A DNA stretch of 64,000 nt from Actinobacteria bacterium HGW-Actinobacteria-4 (lineage in GTDB: Bacteria > Actinomycetota > Actinomycetes > Actinomycetales > Demequinaceae): NCBI GenBank assembly GCA_002841315.1, contig PHEW01000010.1, positions 1 through 64,000 on the forward strand. Direction: 5' to 3'. How positions within the stretch are numbered: the stretch's first letter is position 1; each line of letters begins with the position of its first letter. The position numbers and the translations under genes are program-made. Below are positions 1 to 8,273 of the stretch, piece after piece. Under the pieces are notes generated by a model. The model was not told the DNA's origin. It did no database searches and worked only from the letters and a program-made list of their open reading frames with translations.

Positions 1-351
1 CGTCGCACCAGGAGCCGGATTCGACGACACCGAACACACCGCAAGCGTGTTACACGTCTTCAACCACGTCCCCGAACCCTCAAAGATACGAATCTCCGCG
101 CCATGAGTTGAAGGGTCGTTCAGATTCCTGGAGACCGTGAATATCACGCTCGTCGCCATGTTCAATACCGGCGTCGGGTTGGTCGCGTACGCGCCCGTGA
201 ACCCGCCGGTCCAGCCAACCTTCGTTGTGGCCGAGGCTGAACCAAAGGAGACAGCCTGCAACGCAACAATGAGAATCGCCGCGATCAGCACTCGGCCAAC
301 TCGACGCGGCATCCCACTGGCTACAAGCATGGACAACTCAATCTTGTGCAT
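1..351 (-). CDS. Secreted protein, unknown, N-terminal part only (gene runs off the left edge)
   Basis: Reading the minus strand leftwards from 351 gives an uninterrupted frame to base 1, so at least 117 codons of a larger gene. Three in-frame ATGs lie at 351, 330 and 312; the first follows GAGGGG at a short 3-nt distance, and the last begins the classical signal peptide (MPRR followed by a hydrophobic stretch ending FGSASA, a good signal peptidase I site). The mature part (starting TTKVGW) is rich in Thr, Ser, Asn and Gly and has a Cys pair (KTCNTLAVCSV), which looks like a beta-rich extracellular domain. I do not recognise the family. Likely exported to the cell surface or medium. The start is uncertain; the open frame and signal peptide are directly visible. 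Confidence 0.65.
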   Translation of the reverse strand, partial: MHKIELSMLVASGMPRRVGRVLIAAILIVALQAVSFGSASATTKVGWTGGFTGAYATNPTPVLNMATSVIFTVSRNLNDPSTHGAEIRIFEGSGTWLKTCNTLAVCSVSSNPAPGAT

Positions 352-578
352 ATTCCCCTCGTTCACCGCAAATGGCTCCGGCGCGCATAATGGCGACAAC
401 TATTTCGAAACCTAGACCATTCGCGCACCTACTGGCAACCCCCAAAGAAACCCAGTGTGCGCCTCGAGTGCGGCTCGTGTCGAGATCTCCGCCTTGGGCG
501 GCGTTGCCATCACTCACACCGACATCGACACCGTGCGGGCGCGGGTCCTGGAACTCGACTGGCCACCTGATTGAGAGA

Positions 579-845
579 CTAACTCCACCAGAGTTTCACG
601 ACCCCAATCGTTCCCGAGCCGTCGCTCGCGGGCCAGGCGCATCGGAATCCTGGCGGCGACCAGGACCACGCCGTTTCGTATGAACCGCCAGCGGCTCCCT
701 CGGGAACACACGAGTCAAGCTGACATTGGGACTCCATGCTCTGGTAACCGGCGTAGTAGTACCCAACGGCCAGAACGATGCACGCCACTAGTGTGCCGAG
801 GGCGACGGTCACCGTCCGGCGCCGCGACATTCTTCTAGCGTTCAT
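579..845 (-). CDS. Small single-pass membrane protein, unknown
   Basis: An 88-residue protein. The start at 845 is chosen because GGAGA lies about 10 nt upstream; a longer frame from 887 would add 14 unconvincing residues and overlap the upstream gene. Residues 1-10 are basic (MNARRMSRRR), followed by one hydrophobic segment (TVTVALGTLVACIVLAVGYY) and then a short extracytoplasmic part with two Cys residues (SQCQLDSC). It ends in a Trp-rich tail. It starts 17 nt after the stop of the gene at 863-1201 on the same strand, so the two are probably co-transcribed. No family recognised. Confidence 0.5.
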   Translation of the reverse strand: MNARRMSRRRTVTVALGTLVACIVLAVGYYYAGYQSMESQCQLDSCVPEGAAGGSYETAWSWSPPGFRCAWPASDGSGTIGVVKLWWS

Positions 846-862
846 GCGCAAACTGTCTCCGG

Positions 863-1201
863 TCAGGACGGCACAAAGAAGCCCCACACACCGTAGGAGT
901 ACTCGCCGGCCGCAAACCTCACGGCGGGCTCGACGCCGTCAAGAGTCCACTCATACATGTCGTGGCGCTGCCAAGGATAGGAGGGATGGGCAACGACCAC
1001 GCGTCGCCCGGTGGACCTCCAGCCGTGATCCCAAGGGTTCAGGCCTGCGCCCAGGTCTACAGGGTCGCCCTCGACACCGATGCTGACGAACGTCCAACCG
1101 GAATCCACTGGCGCCGCATTGGCCATCGCCTCATCAAAGGTCATGCACCCATAGTGATGCACCCGCACCGCACTCGCGCACTCGACCCACCACGTAGCCA
1201 C
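863..1201 (-). CDS. Small soluble protein, unknown
   Basis: A 112-residue protein from a GTG start preceded by AAGGA. It is rich in Trp, Tyr, Gly and Val, with no membrane segment or signal peptide, and it ends with a Trp-Gly-Phe-Phe tract. An alternative start is the ATG giving MTFDEAM 19 residues in. The composition is that of a real folded protein rather than an antisense reading frame. It is followed 17 nt later by a small membrane protein, suggesting a two-gene unit. Function unknown; it could be an effector/partner pair but nothing in the sequence says so. Confidence 0.5.
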   Translation of the reverse strand: MATWWVECASAVRVHHYGCMTFDEAMANAAPVDSGWTFVSIGVEGDPVDLGAGLNPWDHGWRSTGRRVVVAHPSYPWQRHDMYEWTLDGVEPAVRFAAGEYSYGVWGFFVPS

Positions 1202-1258
1202 CAGTCCTTGCGAGCAATATCATTGAGACAGTTTCGCAATGCGGCGAAGGGGAGATCG

Positions 1259-1948
1259 ATGACCAAGAAGTGCTTGATTGTGCGCGGGGGCTGGCCGGGG
1301 CATGACCCCGTCGCGGCCACCGAGGTGTTCATCCCTGTGCTCGGCCGCATGGGCTTCGAGCTCGACGTCGAGGACACCCCCGAGGTCTACGCCGACGCCA
1401 CGGTGATGGCCACCTACGACCTCATAGTCCAGTGCGTCACCATGGGTAGCGCCACCGTGGACGAGGTCGCGGGGCTTCGCCAGGCCGTTGCCGCCGGTGC
1501 CGGGCTCGCGGGCTGGCATGGCGGGCTCATCGACTCCTACCGCAACGCCACCGACTACCTCCAGTTGGTGGGCGCACAGTTTGCCGCTCACCCCCATGCC
1601 GCTGAGGACCGCGGGCGCACGGACGTCGAGGCGTACCGTACCTACCAGGTGAGCTTCAACGAGGCCGGCAAGGCCCACCCCATCACGGAGGGCATGGAGG
1701 ACTTCGAGATCCGCACCGAGCAGTACTGGGTGCTGACCGACTCCCTCAATGAGGTGCTCGCCACCAGCGAGATCGTCCCCGGCAAGGGCGACGAGTGGCA
1801 CGAGCCCGTGCTCGCTCCCGCTATCTGGACGCGCCGTTGGGGCAAGGGACGGATTTTTACCACCACGTTCGGCCACACCGTTGACGTCCTCAAGCAGCCG
1901 CACATCAGCGGGCTCATCGAGCGCGGCATGAGTTGGGCGTCGCGCTAG
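1259..1948 (+). CDS. ThuA-like domain protein (sugar utilisation)
   Basis: A 229-residue protein of the ThuA family, which has a class I glutamine-amidotransferase-like fold and is found in trehalose and other sugar utilisation loci. The start is the ATG at 1259, with a strong AAGGGGAG ribosome site 4 nt upstream; the open frame reaches further back but has no signal there. Visible family features are the N-terminal strand (KKCLIVRGGWPGHD), GWHGG at about residues 84-88, the HPITEG segment, the EQYWV segment and the C-terminal GHT of the GKGRIFTTTFGHT strand. It is convergent with the ABC permease and lies in a sugar uptake and oxidation cluster, so it probably acts on the same, possibly 3-keto, sugar. 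In Rhizobium ThuA works with the dehydrogenase ThuB; here a Gfo/Idh/MocA gene lies nearby. The exact substrate is not inferable. Confidence 0.85.
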   Translation: MTKKCLIVRGGWPGHDPVAATEVFIPVLGRMGFELDVEDTPEVYADATVMATYDLIVQCVTMGSATVDEVAGLRQAVAAGAGLAGWHGGLIDSYRNATDYLQLVGAQFAAHPHAAEDRGRTDVEAYRTYQVSFNEAGKAHPITEGMEDFEIRTEQYWVLTDSLNEVLATSEIVPGKGDEWHEPVLAPAIWTRRWGKGRIFTTTFGHTVDVLKQPHISGLIERGMSWASR

Positions 1949-1988
1949 TTGCTCGCGCTACCTCGACGGCTCCTCGCGGAGCCACCTC

Positions 1989-3080
1989 TCACGCAACCGG
2001 CGGGCTTGCCGAGGGCACCGTCGCGGCAGGCGGCCCCGAACTCGACGCCGCCTCACGGTTCGCGAACCGCTGCTGCAGCATCACGGCGATCACAATGATG
2101 ATGCCCTTGGCCACTAACTGCACCGAAGTAGACAGGTTGTTCTGCGTGAACACATTCGTCAAGGTCGCGAACAGCAACACGCCCAGCACGGTCCCGCCAA
2201 TGGTGCCGCGCCCGCCAATGAGCAGGGTGCCTCCCACCACCACAGCCGCGATGGCATCGAGCTCATAAAGCTGCCCGTGCGTCGACGTCCCTGCGGTGGT
2301 GCGGGACAGTAGCATGGTGGCCGCCACACCCGCGCATGCTCCGGCGATCATGTACAGATACACCGTGTGACGCTTGACGTTAACGCCCGCGAGCCGCGCC
2401 GCAGTCGCGTTGCCACCAATCGCCACGGTGCGGCGCCCAAAGGTGGTGCGGTTGAGCACAAACCACCCGATCAGCGCGACAATCGCGAAGATCCACACCA
2501 CCCAGGAGACTCCCAACAGGTCGCTGCGGAAGAAGCTCAGGAAGCCCTGGTTGTCGACAATCTGGGTTTGGCGGTCAGAAATCAGCTCGGCAAGTCCACG
2601 CGCCGCGACCAACATTGCGAGCGTCGCCATGAACGCCACCACTTTGCCGTAGGCGATGATCAGCCCGTTGAGTAGCCCAGCAATCACACCGGTGGCGATC
2701 GCGACGAACACCATGAGCGGCCAGAAGCCCGATGCTGCGGTTTGGATCGCGCCAATGGTCGCCATGATGGAGGCCAGCCCCAGCACCGAACCCACGGACA
2801 GGTCGATCCCGCCTGCGGTGATCACAAACGTGACACCAATCGCCACCACGCCTATGACGGAGGCGTAGCGCAGGATCACCAGCATGTTGTTGGCGTTCAT
2901 GAAGTTCTCGCCCGCGGTCACCGCGCCCACGGCAACGAGCACCAGCAAGGCAATAAGGAGGCCGATGCTCCGGCCGGCTCCGCTCGCAAAGAAACGTCGC
3001 GCGGGATTCACCCGGGCGGGCCGGTCAGCCTTGAGATCGCCCGGGACCGTGACGTCGCTCATCGTGGTCTGCTCGCTCAC
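1989..3080 (-). CDS. Sugar ABC transporter permease, RbsC-like
   Basis: A 363-residue integral membrane protein of the branched-chain/ribose permease superfamily, the usual membrane partner of the tandem ATPase encoded just upstream. It has a cytoplasmic N-terminal tail of about 35 residues, then some eight to ten hydrophobic segments. The signature is the conserved GGIDLSVGSVLGL stretch in the third segment and the VAIGGNATAARLAGV cytoplasmic loop that contacts the ATPase. The start overlaps the ATPase stop (ATGA), so the two are translationally coupled. Together with the binding lipoprotein transcribed divergently at 4882 it forms a complete high-affinity sugar (or cyclitol) importer. Substrate unknown. 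Confidence 0.92.
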   Translation of the reverse strand: MSEQTTMSDVTVPGDLKADRPARVNPARRFFASGAGRSIGLLIALLVLVAVGAVTAGENFMNANNMLVILRYASVIGVVAIGVTFVITAGGIDLSVGSVLGLASIMATIGAIQTAASGFWPLMVFVAIATGVIAGLLNGLIIAYGKVVAFMATLAMLVAARGLAELISDRQTQIVDNQGFLSFFRSDLLGVSWVVWIFAIVALIGWFVLNRTTFGRRTVAIGGNATAARLAGVNVKRHTVYLYMIAGACAGVAATMLLSRTTAGTSTHGQLYELDAIAAVVVGGTLLIGGRGTIGGTVLGVLLFATLTNVFTQNNLSTSVQLVAKGIIIVIAVMLQQRFANREAASSSGPPAATVPSASPPVA

Positions 3081-4615
3081 GCGGCACTTCCCTTCATCAC
3101 TAGGTCGAGCACGCCGTGCTCGTCAATATCGGTTGAGTTCCTTTCCACCAGGACCCTGCCATCCGCGACCACCAGTACGCGGTCGGACAGTCCCAGCACC
3201 TCCTCGATCTCCGAGGACACAATGAGGAGCGCCGTGCCTGCGGCGGCGAGTTCACGGATCAAGCGGTAGATCTCCATGCGGGCACCCACGTCCACACCGC
3301 GCGTGGGCTCGTCAAGCAGCAGTACCTCGGTGCCGTGGATCAGCCAGCGCGCCAGCATGACCTTCTGCTGGTTGCCGCCGGACAGGGTGCGGGTGATGCG
3401 ATCAGGCTCCGCGGGGCGCAGCTCGAGCGCGGTCATCTGCGTCTTGGTGGCGCGCCGCTCGGCGCGTTCGTCGAGCAACCAGCCCTTCGCAAAGCGGGTG
3501 AACGCGGACAGCGTCGCGTTGCGGTAGATGGGCTCCTCAAGCAGCAGCCCTTGGCTCTTGCGTTCCTCCGGGGACAGGCCCATGTTGGCGGCCACGGAGC
3601 TCATCACCGATCCCGCGCGCAGGGTGGTGTCCCCCACCCGCACGGTTCCCGAGGTGGCCTTGCGGTGGCCGTAGATGGTCTCGAGAATCTCGGAGCGACC
3701 GGATCCCACCAGTCCGGCAAGGCCCACCACCTCCCCCGCGCGCACCGTCAGGTTGACGTCGCTGAACTTGCCGCGCAGCGACAGTCCCTCAACCTCGAGG
3801 ACCACTGGAGCGTCGGCCGGTAGTGTGGCCCGCGGCGGGAACATGTGGTCAATGTCCGTGCCTGTCATGAGGGAGATCAGCTTGCGCGTGGGCGTCTTCT
3901 TGACGTCCAGGTTTGACGCGCGGCTCGAGCCGTCCTTGAGCACGGAGATGCGGTCGCCAATGCGGTCAATCTCTTCAAGCCGGTGGGAGATGTAGATGAC
4001 GGCGATTCCCTCTTTGGTGAGTTCGCCCACCACGCGGAACAGGTTGTCCACCTCTTCTGAGTCCAGCACCGCGCTGGGCTCATCCATGATCATCAGCGAG
4101 ATGTCGTGAGACAGGGCGCGTGCCATGGACACGATCTGTTGGTTGGCCGGGGACAGCCCGCCCACCTCGCGCGACGGCGACAAATCAGGATGCCCCAGGC
4201 GCTTCATCAGCTCGCGGGTCAGGCGGTTAGTCTCGCGGCGGTTCAGCACGCCGGCGGTCGCGTGCTCGTGGCCCAAGAAGATGTTCTCCGCAATGGTCAG
4301 CCCACCCACCACGTCAAGCTCTTGGTACATGGTCGCGATGCCAAGCTCAAGCGCGGCAACGGGATCCGCCAGCGTCACCACCTCGCCCTTCCAGCGAATC
4401 TCGCCAGCGTCCGGCTGGTGCGCGCCGGACAGCGTCTTGATGAGGGTGGACTTGCCTGCGCCGTTTTGTCCCAGCACGCAGTGGACTTCTCCCGGGCGCA
4501 CGTCCAGGTCCACTCCGCGGAGCGCACGCACGGCGCCAAAACTCTTGGTGAGGCCCCGGACCTCCAGTAATGACTCGGGGTGGTCGTCTTTGATCACGCG
4601 ACGAACATAACACAT
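3077..4615 (-). CDS. Sugar ABC transporter ATP-binding protein, RbsA/MglA type, two NBDs
   Basis: A protein of about 512 residues with two fused nucleotide-binding domains, the usual form for ribose-type importers. The N-terminal domain has Walker A (GQNGAGKS), the ANQQ form of the signature (LSPANQQIVSMARAL) and Walker B (LMIMDEPSAVLD). The C-terminal domain has the typically degenerate Walker A (GLVGSGRSE), a canonical LSGGNQQK signature and Walker B (VLLLDEPTRGVDVGA). The start is uncertain: ATG at 4615 and GTG at 4597 are both possible and neither has a clear ribosome site; the frame extends to 4666 but those residues look non-coding. It energises the permease encoded downstream, with which it overlaps by 4 nt. 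Confidence 0.9.
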   Translation of the reverse strand: MCYVRRVIKDDHPESLLEVRGLTKSFGAVRALRGVDLDVRPGEVHCVLGQNGAGKSTLIKTLSGAHQPDAGEIRWKGEVVTLADPVAALELGIATMYQELDVVGGLTIAENIFLGHEHATAGVLNRRETNRLTRELMKRLGHPDLSPSREVGGLSPANQQIVSMARALSHDISLMIMDEPSAVLDSEEVDNLFRVVGELTKEGIAVIYISHRLEEIDRIGDRISVLKDGSSRASNLDVKKTPTRKLISLMTGTDIDHMFPPRATLPADAPVVLEVEGLSLRGKFSDVNLTVRAGEVVGLAGLVGSGRSEILETIYGHRKATSGTVRVGDTTLRAGSVMSSVAANMGLSPEERKSQGLLLEEPIYRNATLSAFTRFAKGWLLDERAERRATKTQMTALELRPAEPDRITRTLSGGNQQKVMLARWLIHGTEVLLLDEPTRGVDVGARMEIYRLIRELAAAGTALLIVSSEIEEVLGLSDRVLVVADGRVLVERNSTDIDEHGVLDLVMKGSAA

Positions 4616-4680
4616 GGCCAACGCCCGGCGAAACTGGACATGCATGGCCCGTTCGAGGCCACACACCGCCTCTTGTCCCC

Positions 4681-4699
4681 GGGATTGCGGCGCAATCCC
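4681..4699. promoter_or_regulatory. Perfect 19-bp palindrome in the divergent control region: candidate operator
   Basis: GGGATTGCG-G-CGCAATCCC: 9-bp arms with one central base, no mismatch. It lies between the divergent ATPase (start about 4615) and binding protein (start 4882) genes. No T-tract follows on either strand, so an operator is more likely than a terminator. The local ROK repressor (8274-9470) is the obvious candidate to bind it. A shorter related ATTGC-T-GCAAT sits at about 7223, just before the isomerase start codon. Confidence 0.5.
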
Positions 4700-4744
4700 T
4701 CCTCAAACCTTTGCCAAACAGTTATGACGAGCGACAGACAGAAG

Positions 4745-4775
4745 TTGCACACCCTCCGACTTTTTCTGCTACGGT
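4745..4775 (+). promoter_or_regulatory. Candidate sigma-70 promoter of the sugar-binding protein gene
   Basis: TTGCAC at 4745-4750 and an extended -10 (TGC followed by TACGGT, 4770-4775) with a long 19-nt spacer, about 105 nt before the start codon. It lies downstream of the 19-bp palindrome, where a bound repressor could act. Confidence 0.35.
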
Positions 4776-4881
4776 GATCCCGTCAGTGTGGACATCGACG
4801 GCCGTCCCCTAGGGATAGGCACGGCGCGGGTGGCCACTCATCGCTGGCAACGACGACAGTGATTGAATGAGGAGGAACTCA

Positions 4882-5925
4882 ATGAATGCATCCCGCACCA
4901 AGCGCTCACGTCTGGCATCCGCCGGCGCGGCCGCACTCGCGACCATGCTGGTCCTGACTGCTTGTAGCTCTGACAACGGTTCGGATGACGACAACCAGAC
5001 CGCAGGTCCCGTTGACAACAGCGGAACCGGCCAAACCGTAGTGATCGGGTTCTCCGGACCCGCCGCTGACCACGGATGGCTGGGCGCCATCAACTCCGCT
5101 GCCATCGAGACCGCCAATGGCTTCAGCGACGTGGAACTGCGCGTTGCCGAAGGCACCAACGACGCCAACCTGCAGATCAGCCACGTGGAGACCTTCATCA
5201 ACGACGGCGTTGACGTCATTGTGCTGCTCCCCACGGACGGTGCAGCATTGACGGAGGCGGCCATCAAGGCCATGAACGCCGGCATCCCCGTGATCAACGT
5301 GGACCGCGAGTTCTCTTCTACCGATGCCGCACGCGTCACCATCCTTGGTGACAACTACGGCATGGGCGTCAGCGCAGGGCAGTACATCTGCGGTGAGCTG
5401 GGCGGTCAGTCCAACGCGGTCATCGGCGAAATCGCCGGTATTGATTCCCTGCCACTGACGCAGGACCGCACCCGTGGCTTCAACGACGCTCTGTCCGAAT
5501 GTGGCCTGAGCGTCAGTGCCCGCGTTGCTGCTGACTTCACCATTGCTGGTGGCCAGGCCGTGACCGAGCAGTTGCTCTCGGCAAACCCGAAGTTCGACGC
5601 GATCTGGAACCACGATGACGACCAGGGCATCGGCGTCCTCGCCGCGATCGATGAAGCTGGTCGCGACGAGTTCTTCATGGTGGGCGGCGCTGGTTCGCTC
5701 AACGCGATGAACGCCATCAAGGCAGGTGACACCGTGCTGGTCGCGACCGTCATCTACCCCTCCACCCAGGCAGCGGACGGCATTGCGCTGGCCCGCCTCC
5801 TGGCTCAGGGCAAGAGCATGGGCGACCTGGTCTCGGCGGGTGTCCCCCACCGGATCGTGCTTGACGCCCCTGTGGTCACCAAGGACAACGTAGACGAGTA
5901 TCTCCCCCTCGGCTTCAAGTCCTAG
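4882..5925 (+). CDS. Sugar ABC transporter substrate-binding lipoprotein (periplasmic-binding protein 4 type)
   Basis: A 347-residue lipoprotein. The start at 4882 is fixed by GAGGAGG 6-7 nt upstream. Residues 1-27 form a lipoprotein signal with lipobox LTAC (Cys28), followed by an acidic Ser/Asp/Gly linker. The mature part is a ribose-binding-like type I solute-binding protein: VVIGFSGPAADHGWLGAIN, the ISHVETFINDGVDVIVLLP loop, the NVDREF strand and a C-terminal YPSTQAADGIALARLL helix are the usual landmarks. It should deliver sugar to the divergently encoded RbsC/RbsA-type permease and ATPase. A strong hairpin directly follows its stop codon and probably reduces read-through into the enzymes. 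Confidence 0.92.
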   Translation: MNASRTKRSRLASAGAAALATMLVLTACSSDNGSDDDNQTAGPVDNSGTGQTVVIGFSGPAADHGWLGAINSAAIETANGFSDVELRVAEGTNDANLQISHVETFINDGVDVIVLLPTDGAALTEAAIKAMNAGIPVINVDREFSSTDAARVTILGDNYGMGVSAGQYICGELGGQSNAVIGEIAGIDSLPLTQDRTRGFNDALSECGLSVSARVAADFTIAGGQAVTEQLLSANPKFDAIWNHDDDQGIGVLAAIDEAGRDEFFMVGGAGSLNAMNAIKAGDTVLVATVIYPSTQAADGIALARLLAQGKSMGDLVSAGVPHRIVLDAPVVTKDNVDEYLPLGFKS

Positions 5926-5932
5926 GTAGAAG

Positions 5933-5970
5933 GCTGGCCGGCCGCGACGTTGGGTGCGCGGCCGGCCAGC
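5933..5970 (+). terminator. Strong intergenic hairpin (attenuating terminator)
   Basis: GCTGGCCGGCCGCG (5933-5946) pairs perfectly with CGCGGCCGGCCAGC (5957-5970) around a 10-nt loop. There is no T-tract. It starts 8 nt after the binding-protein stop and 38 nt before the dehydrogenase start, a common place for a structure that keeps binding-protein mRNA high relative to downstream genes. Confidence 0.7.
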
Positions 5971-6008
5971 ATCTTCTCCCATCTACCACCACAGAAAGTG
6001 AGAGCAGC

Positions 6009-7178
6009 ATGTCCGCTCAACTGCGAGTAGCCATGATCGGAAACGGATTCATGGGAGCCGCGCACTCTCAAGGCTGGAGAGTCGCGCCTCGATTCTTTGA
6101 TCTACCTCAGCAGCCGCACATGACCGTCATGGTGGGGCGCGACCCCGCCAAGAACGCCCACCTGGCCCAGAAATGGGGCTGGGAAGAGGCGTCAGAAGAC
6201 TTCGAGCAAGTGATCGCTCGCGACGACATCGACATTGTTGACATCGTCACCCCCGGCGACACTCACTGCGACATGGCCATCGCGGCGCTCGCCGCCGGCA
6301 AGCACGTGATGTGCGAAAAGCCCCTTGCCAACAGCGTTGCTGAAGCCAAGAAGATGGCCGATGCCGCAGCATCGGCCGCTTCCAAGGGCGTTTTCGCGAT
6401 GGTTGGCTTTACTTACAGGCGCGTGCCTGCCGCGACGTTCGCGCGGGACCTCGTGGCGCGCGGGGCCGTGGGCACGGTGCGCCAGGTGCGCGCGCAGTAT
6501 TTGCAGGACTGGCTCTCCGATGCCTCCGTGCCGCTGATGTGGCGCCTGGACAAGTCCAAGGCAGGCTCGGGCGCGCTGGGAGACATTGGCGCTCACGCCA
6601 TTGATATGGCGCAGTTCATCACGGGGACGTCGGTGACGTCCGTTTCTGGGATCTTGGAGACGTTCGTGAAGGAGCGGCCTGTTTTGGCGGAGGGCCAGGG
6701 GCTGTCCGGCACTGCTGGCACCGGGACCGGGCCTGTCACTGTGGACGACTTCGCGGCGTTTACCGGGCGGTTTGATTCCGGCGCGCTGGGCGTGTTCGAG
6801 GCCACGCGGTTCTCCACGGGCCGCAAGAACGCGCTGCGCGTGGAGGTGTCCGGGGACAAGGGCGCGATCCTGTTCGACATGGAAGACATGAATGCCCTGC
6901 AGTACTACGACGCCACGGCGCCGGGTACCGAACAGGGTTTCCGCAGGATCTTTGTGACCGAGGCCGACCACCCCTATGTGGAAGCGTGGTGGCCCGCGGG
7001 TCACATGCTGGGCTACGAGCACGGCTTCTCTCACCAAGTGAAAGACTTCGTGGAGGCGGTGGCTGGTGGCACGCAGCCCACGCCGAGCTTCGCGGACGGG
7101 CTTCAGGTTCAGCAGGTGCTGGATGCGGTGGAGCGTTCCTCGGACGCGGGCAGCGCGTGGACTTCGACTTCGGTGTAA
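6009..7178 (+). CDS. Gfo/Idh/MocA family oxidoreductase
   Basis: A 389-residue NAD(P)-dependent sugar or cyclitol dehydrogenase. The N-terminal Rossmann fold shows the nucleotide-binding loop MIGNGFMGAAHS (residues 9-20), followed by the hallmark DIVDIVTPGDTH strand and the AGKHVMCEKPLAN motif, whose Lys in EKP is the usual catalytic/binding lysine. The C-terminal alpha/beta domain contains GSGALGDIGAHAIDMAQF with the conserved Asp/His pair. A GAGAG-like ribosome site precedes the ATG. It lies between the binding protein and a TIM-barrel isomerase on the same strand and likely oxidises the imported sugar, perhaps to a keto-sugar. Substrate not determinable. Confidence 0.92.
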   Translation: MSAQLRVAMIGNGFMGAAHSQGWRVAPRFFDLPQQPHMTVMVGRDPAKNAHLAQKWGWEEASEDFEQVIARDDIDIVDIVTPGDTHCDMAIAALAAGKHVMCEKPLANSVAEAKKMADAAASAASKGVFAMVGFTYRRVPAATFARDLVARGAVGTVRQVRAQYLQDWLSDASVPLMWRLDKSKAGSGALGDIGAHAIDMAQFITGTSVTSVSGILETFVKERPVLAEGQGLSGTAGTGTGPVTVDDFAAFTGRFDSGALGVFEATRFSTGRKNALRVEVSGDKGAILFDMEDMNALQYYDATAPGTEQGFRRIFVTEADHPYVEAWWPAGHMLGYEHGFSHQVKDFVEAVAGGTQPTPSFADGLQVQQVLDAVERSSDAGSAWTSTSV

Positions 7179-7231
7179 AGACAACGCAGGCTAGTTCCAA
7201 ACCAGATTGACTAGAGAAAAGGATTGCTGCA

Positions 7232-8233
7232 ATGGCGCGACAGATCTCACTTTTCACCGGCCAATGGGCCGATCTCCCGCTGGAAGAAGTGGCCACCCTT
7301 GCCGCCAAGTGGGGCTTTGACGGCCTCGAAATCGCGTGCTGGGGCGACCACATGGACGTCTCCAAGTGGGACGATGCCGACTACGTGGCCGGCCGCTTGG
7401 ACCTCATGAAGCGGCACGGGCTCGCGATCGTGGCGATCTCGGCTCACCTCACGGGTCAGGCCGTGTGTGACGATCCCATCGACCGCCGCCACCAGGAGAT
7501 TCTGAGCCCGGAGATCTGGGGCGACGGCGACCCTGAAGGCGTACGCCAGCGTGCCGCCGAGTCCATGAAGGACACCGCGCGCATGGCAGCCAAGCTGGGC
7601 GTGAAGACGGTGGTGGGCTTTACGGGCTCGGCCATCTGGAAGACGCTCGCGATGTTCCCGCCCGTGCCGGCGGACATGATCGAGGACGGCTACCAGGACT
7701 TCGCTGACCGCTGGAGCCCCATCATGGACGTGTTCGAGGAGGTGGGCGTGCGCTTCGCTCTCGAGGTCCACCCCAGCGAGATTGCCTACGACTACTGGAC
7801 CGCCAAGCGCACCCTCGAGGCCATTGGTCACCGCGAGAGCTTTGGGCTCAACTGGGACCCCAGCCACATGGTGTGGCAGGACATTGACCCGGTGGCGTTC
7901 CTGTGGGACTTCAAGGACCGCATCTATCACGTGCACTGCAAGGACACCAAGAAGCGCCTCAATGGGCGCAACGGCAGATTGTCATCGCACCTCGCGTGGG
8001 CTGACCCGCGCCGTGGCTGGGACTTCATCTCCACCGGGCATGGTGACGTGCCGTGGGAGGACTCGTTCCGGATGCTGAACGCGATTGGGTACGACGGGCC
8101 CTTGTCTGTGGAGTGGGAAGACGCGGGCATGGACCGCATGGTCGGTGCTCCCGAGGGGCTGTCGATTGTGCGCCGGTTGGCGTTCGATGCGCCTGAAGCG
8201 GCGTTCGACGCTGCGTTCAGTAGTAAAGACTGA
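7232..8233 (+). CDS. Sugar phosphate isomerase/epimerase (xylose isomerase-like TIM barrel)
   Basis: A 333-residue TIM-barrel protein of the AP-endonuclease-2/xylose-isomerase superfamily. Visible metal-site and barrel landmarks are [14 protein letters not shown] near residue 30, [10 protein letters not shown] with the conserved Glu at about 175, [12 protein letters not shown] with Asp/His, VHCKDTKK, and the C-terminal [13 protein letters not shown] with the last metal Glu. The start lies 53 nt after the dehydrogenase stop. Neighbouring dehydrogenase, ThuA and transporter genes suggest it isomerises or cleaves the keto-sugar produced. A short ATTGC-T-GCAAT inverted repeat overlaps the region just before its start codon. 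Confidence 0.9.
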   Translation: MARQISLFTGQWADLPLEEVATLAAKWGFDGLEIACWGDHMDVSKWDDADYVAGRLDLMKRHGLAIVAISAHLTGQAVCDDPIDRRHQEILSPEIWGDGDPEGVRQRAAESMKDTARMAAKLGVKTVVGFTGSAIWKTLAMFPPVPADMIEDGYQDFADRWSPIMDVFEEVGVRFALEVHPSEIAYDYWTAKRTLEAIGHRESFGLNWDPSHMVWQDIDPVAFLWDFKDRIYHVHCKDTKKRLNGRNGRLSSHLAWADPRRGWDFISTGHGDVPWEDSFRMLNAIGYDGPLSVEWEDAGMDRMVGAPEGLSIVRRLAFDAPEAAFDAAFSSKD

Positions 8234-8273
8234 CGCTGGCTTTGCTTGAGTGACCGCTGGGCCCGTTGGTGAG

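Noticed and set aside
962-1258. N-terminal extension of the ThuA-like gene
   Set aside because: A strong AAGGGGAG site lies directly before the ATG at 1259, and the extra residues do not resemble the family.
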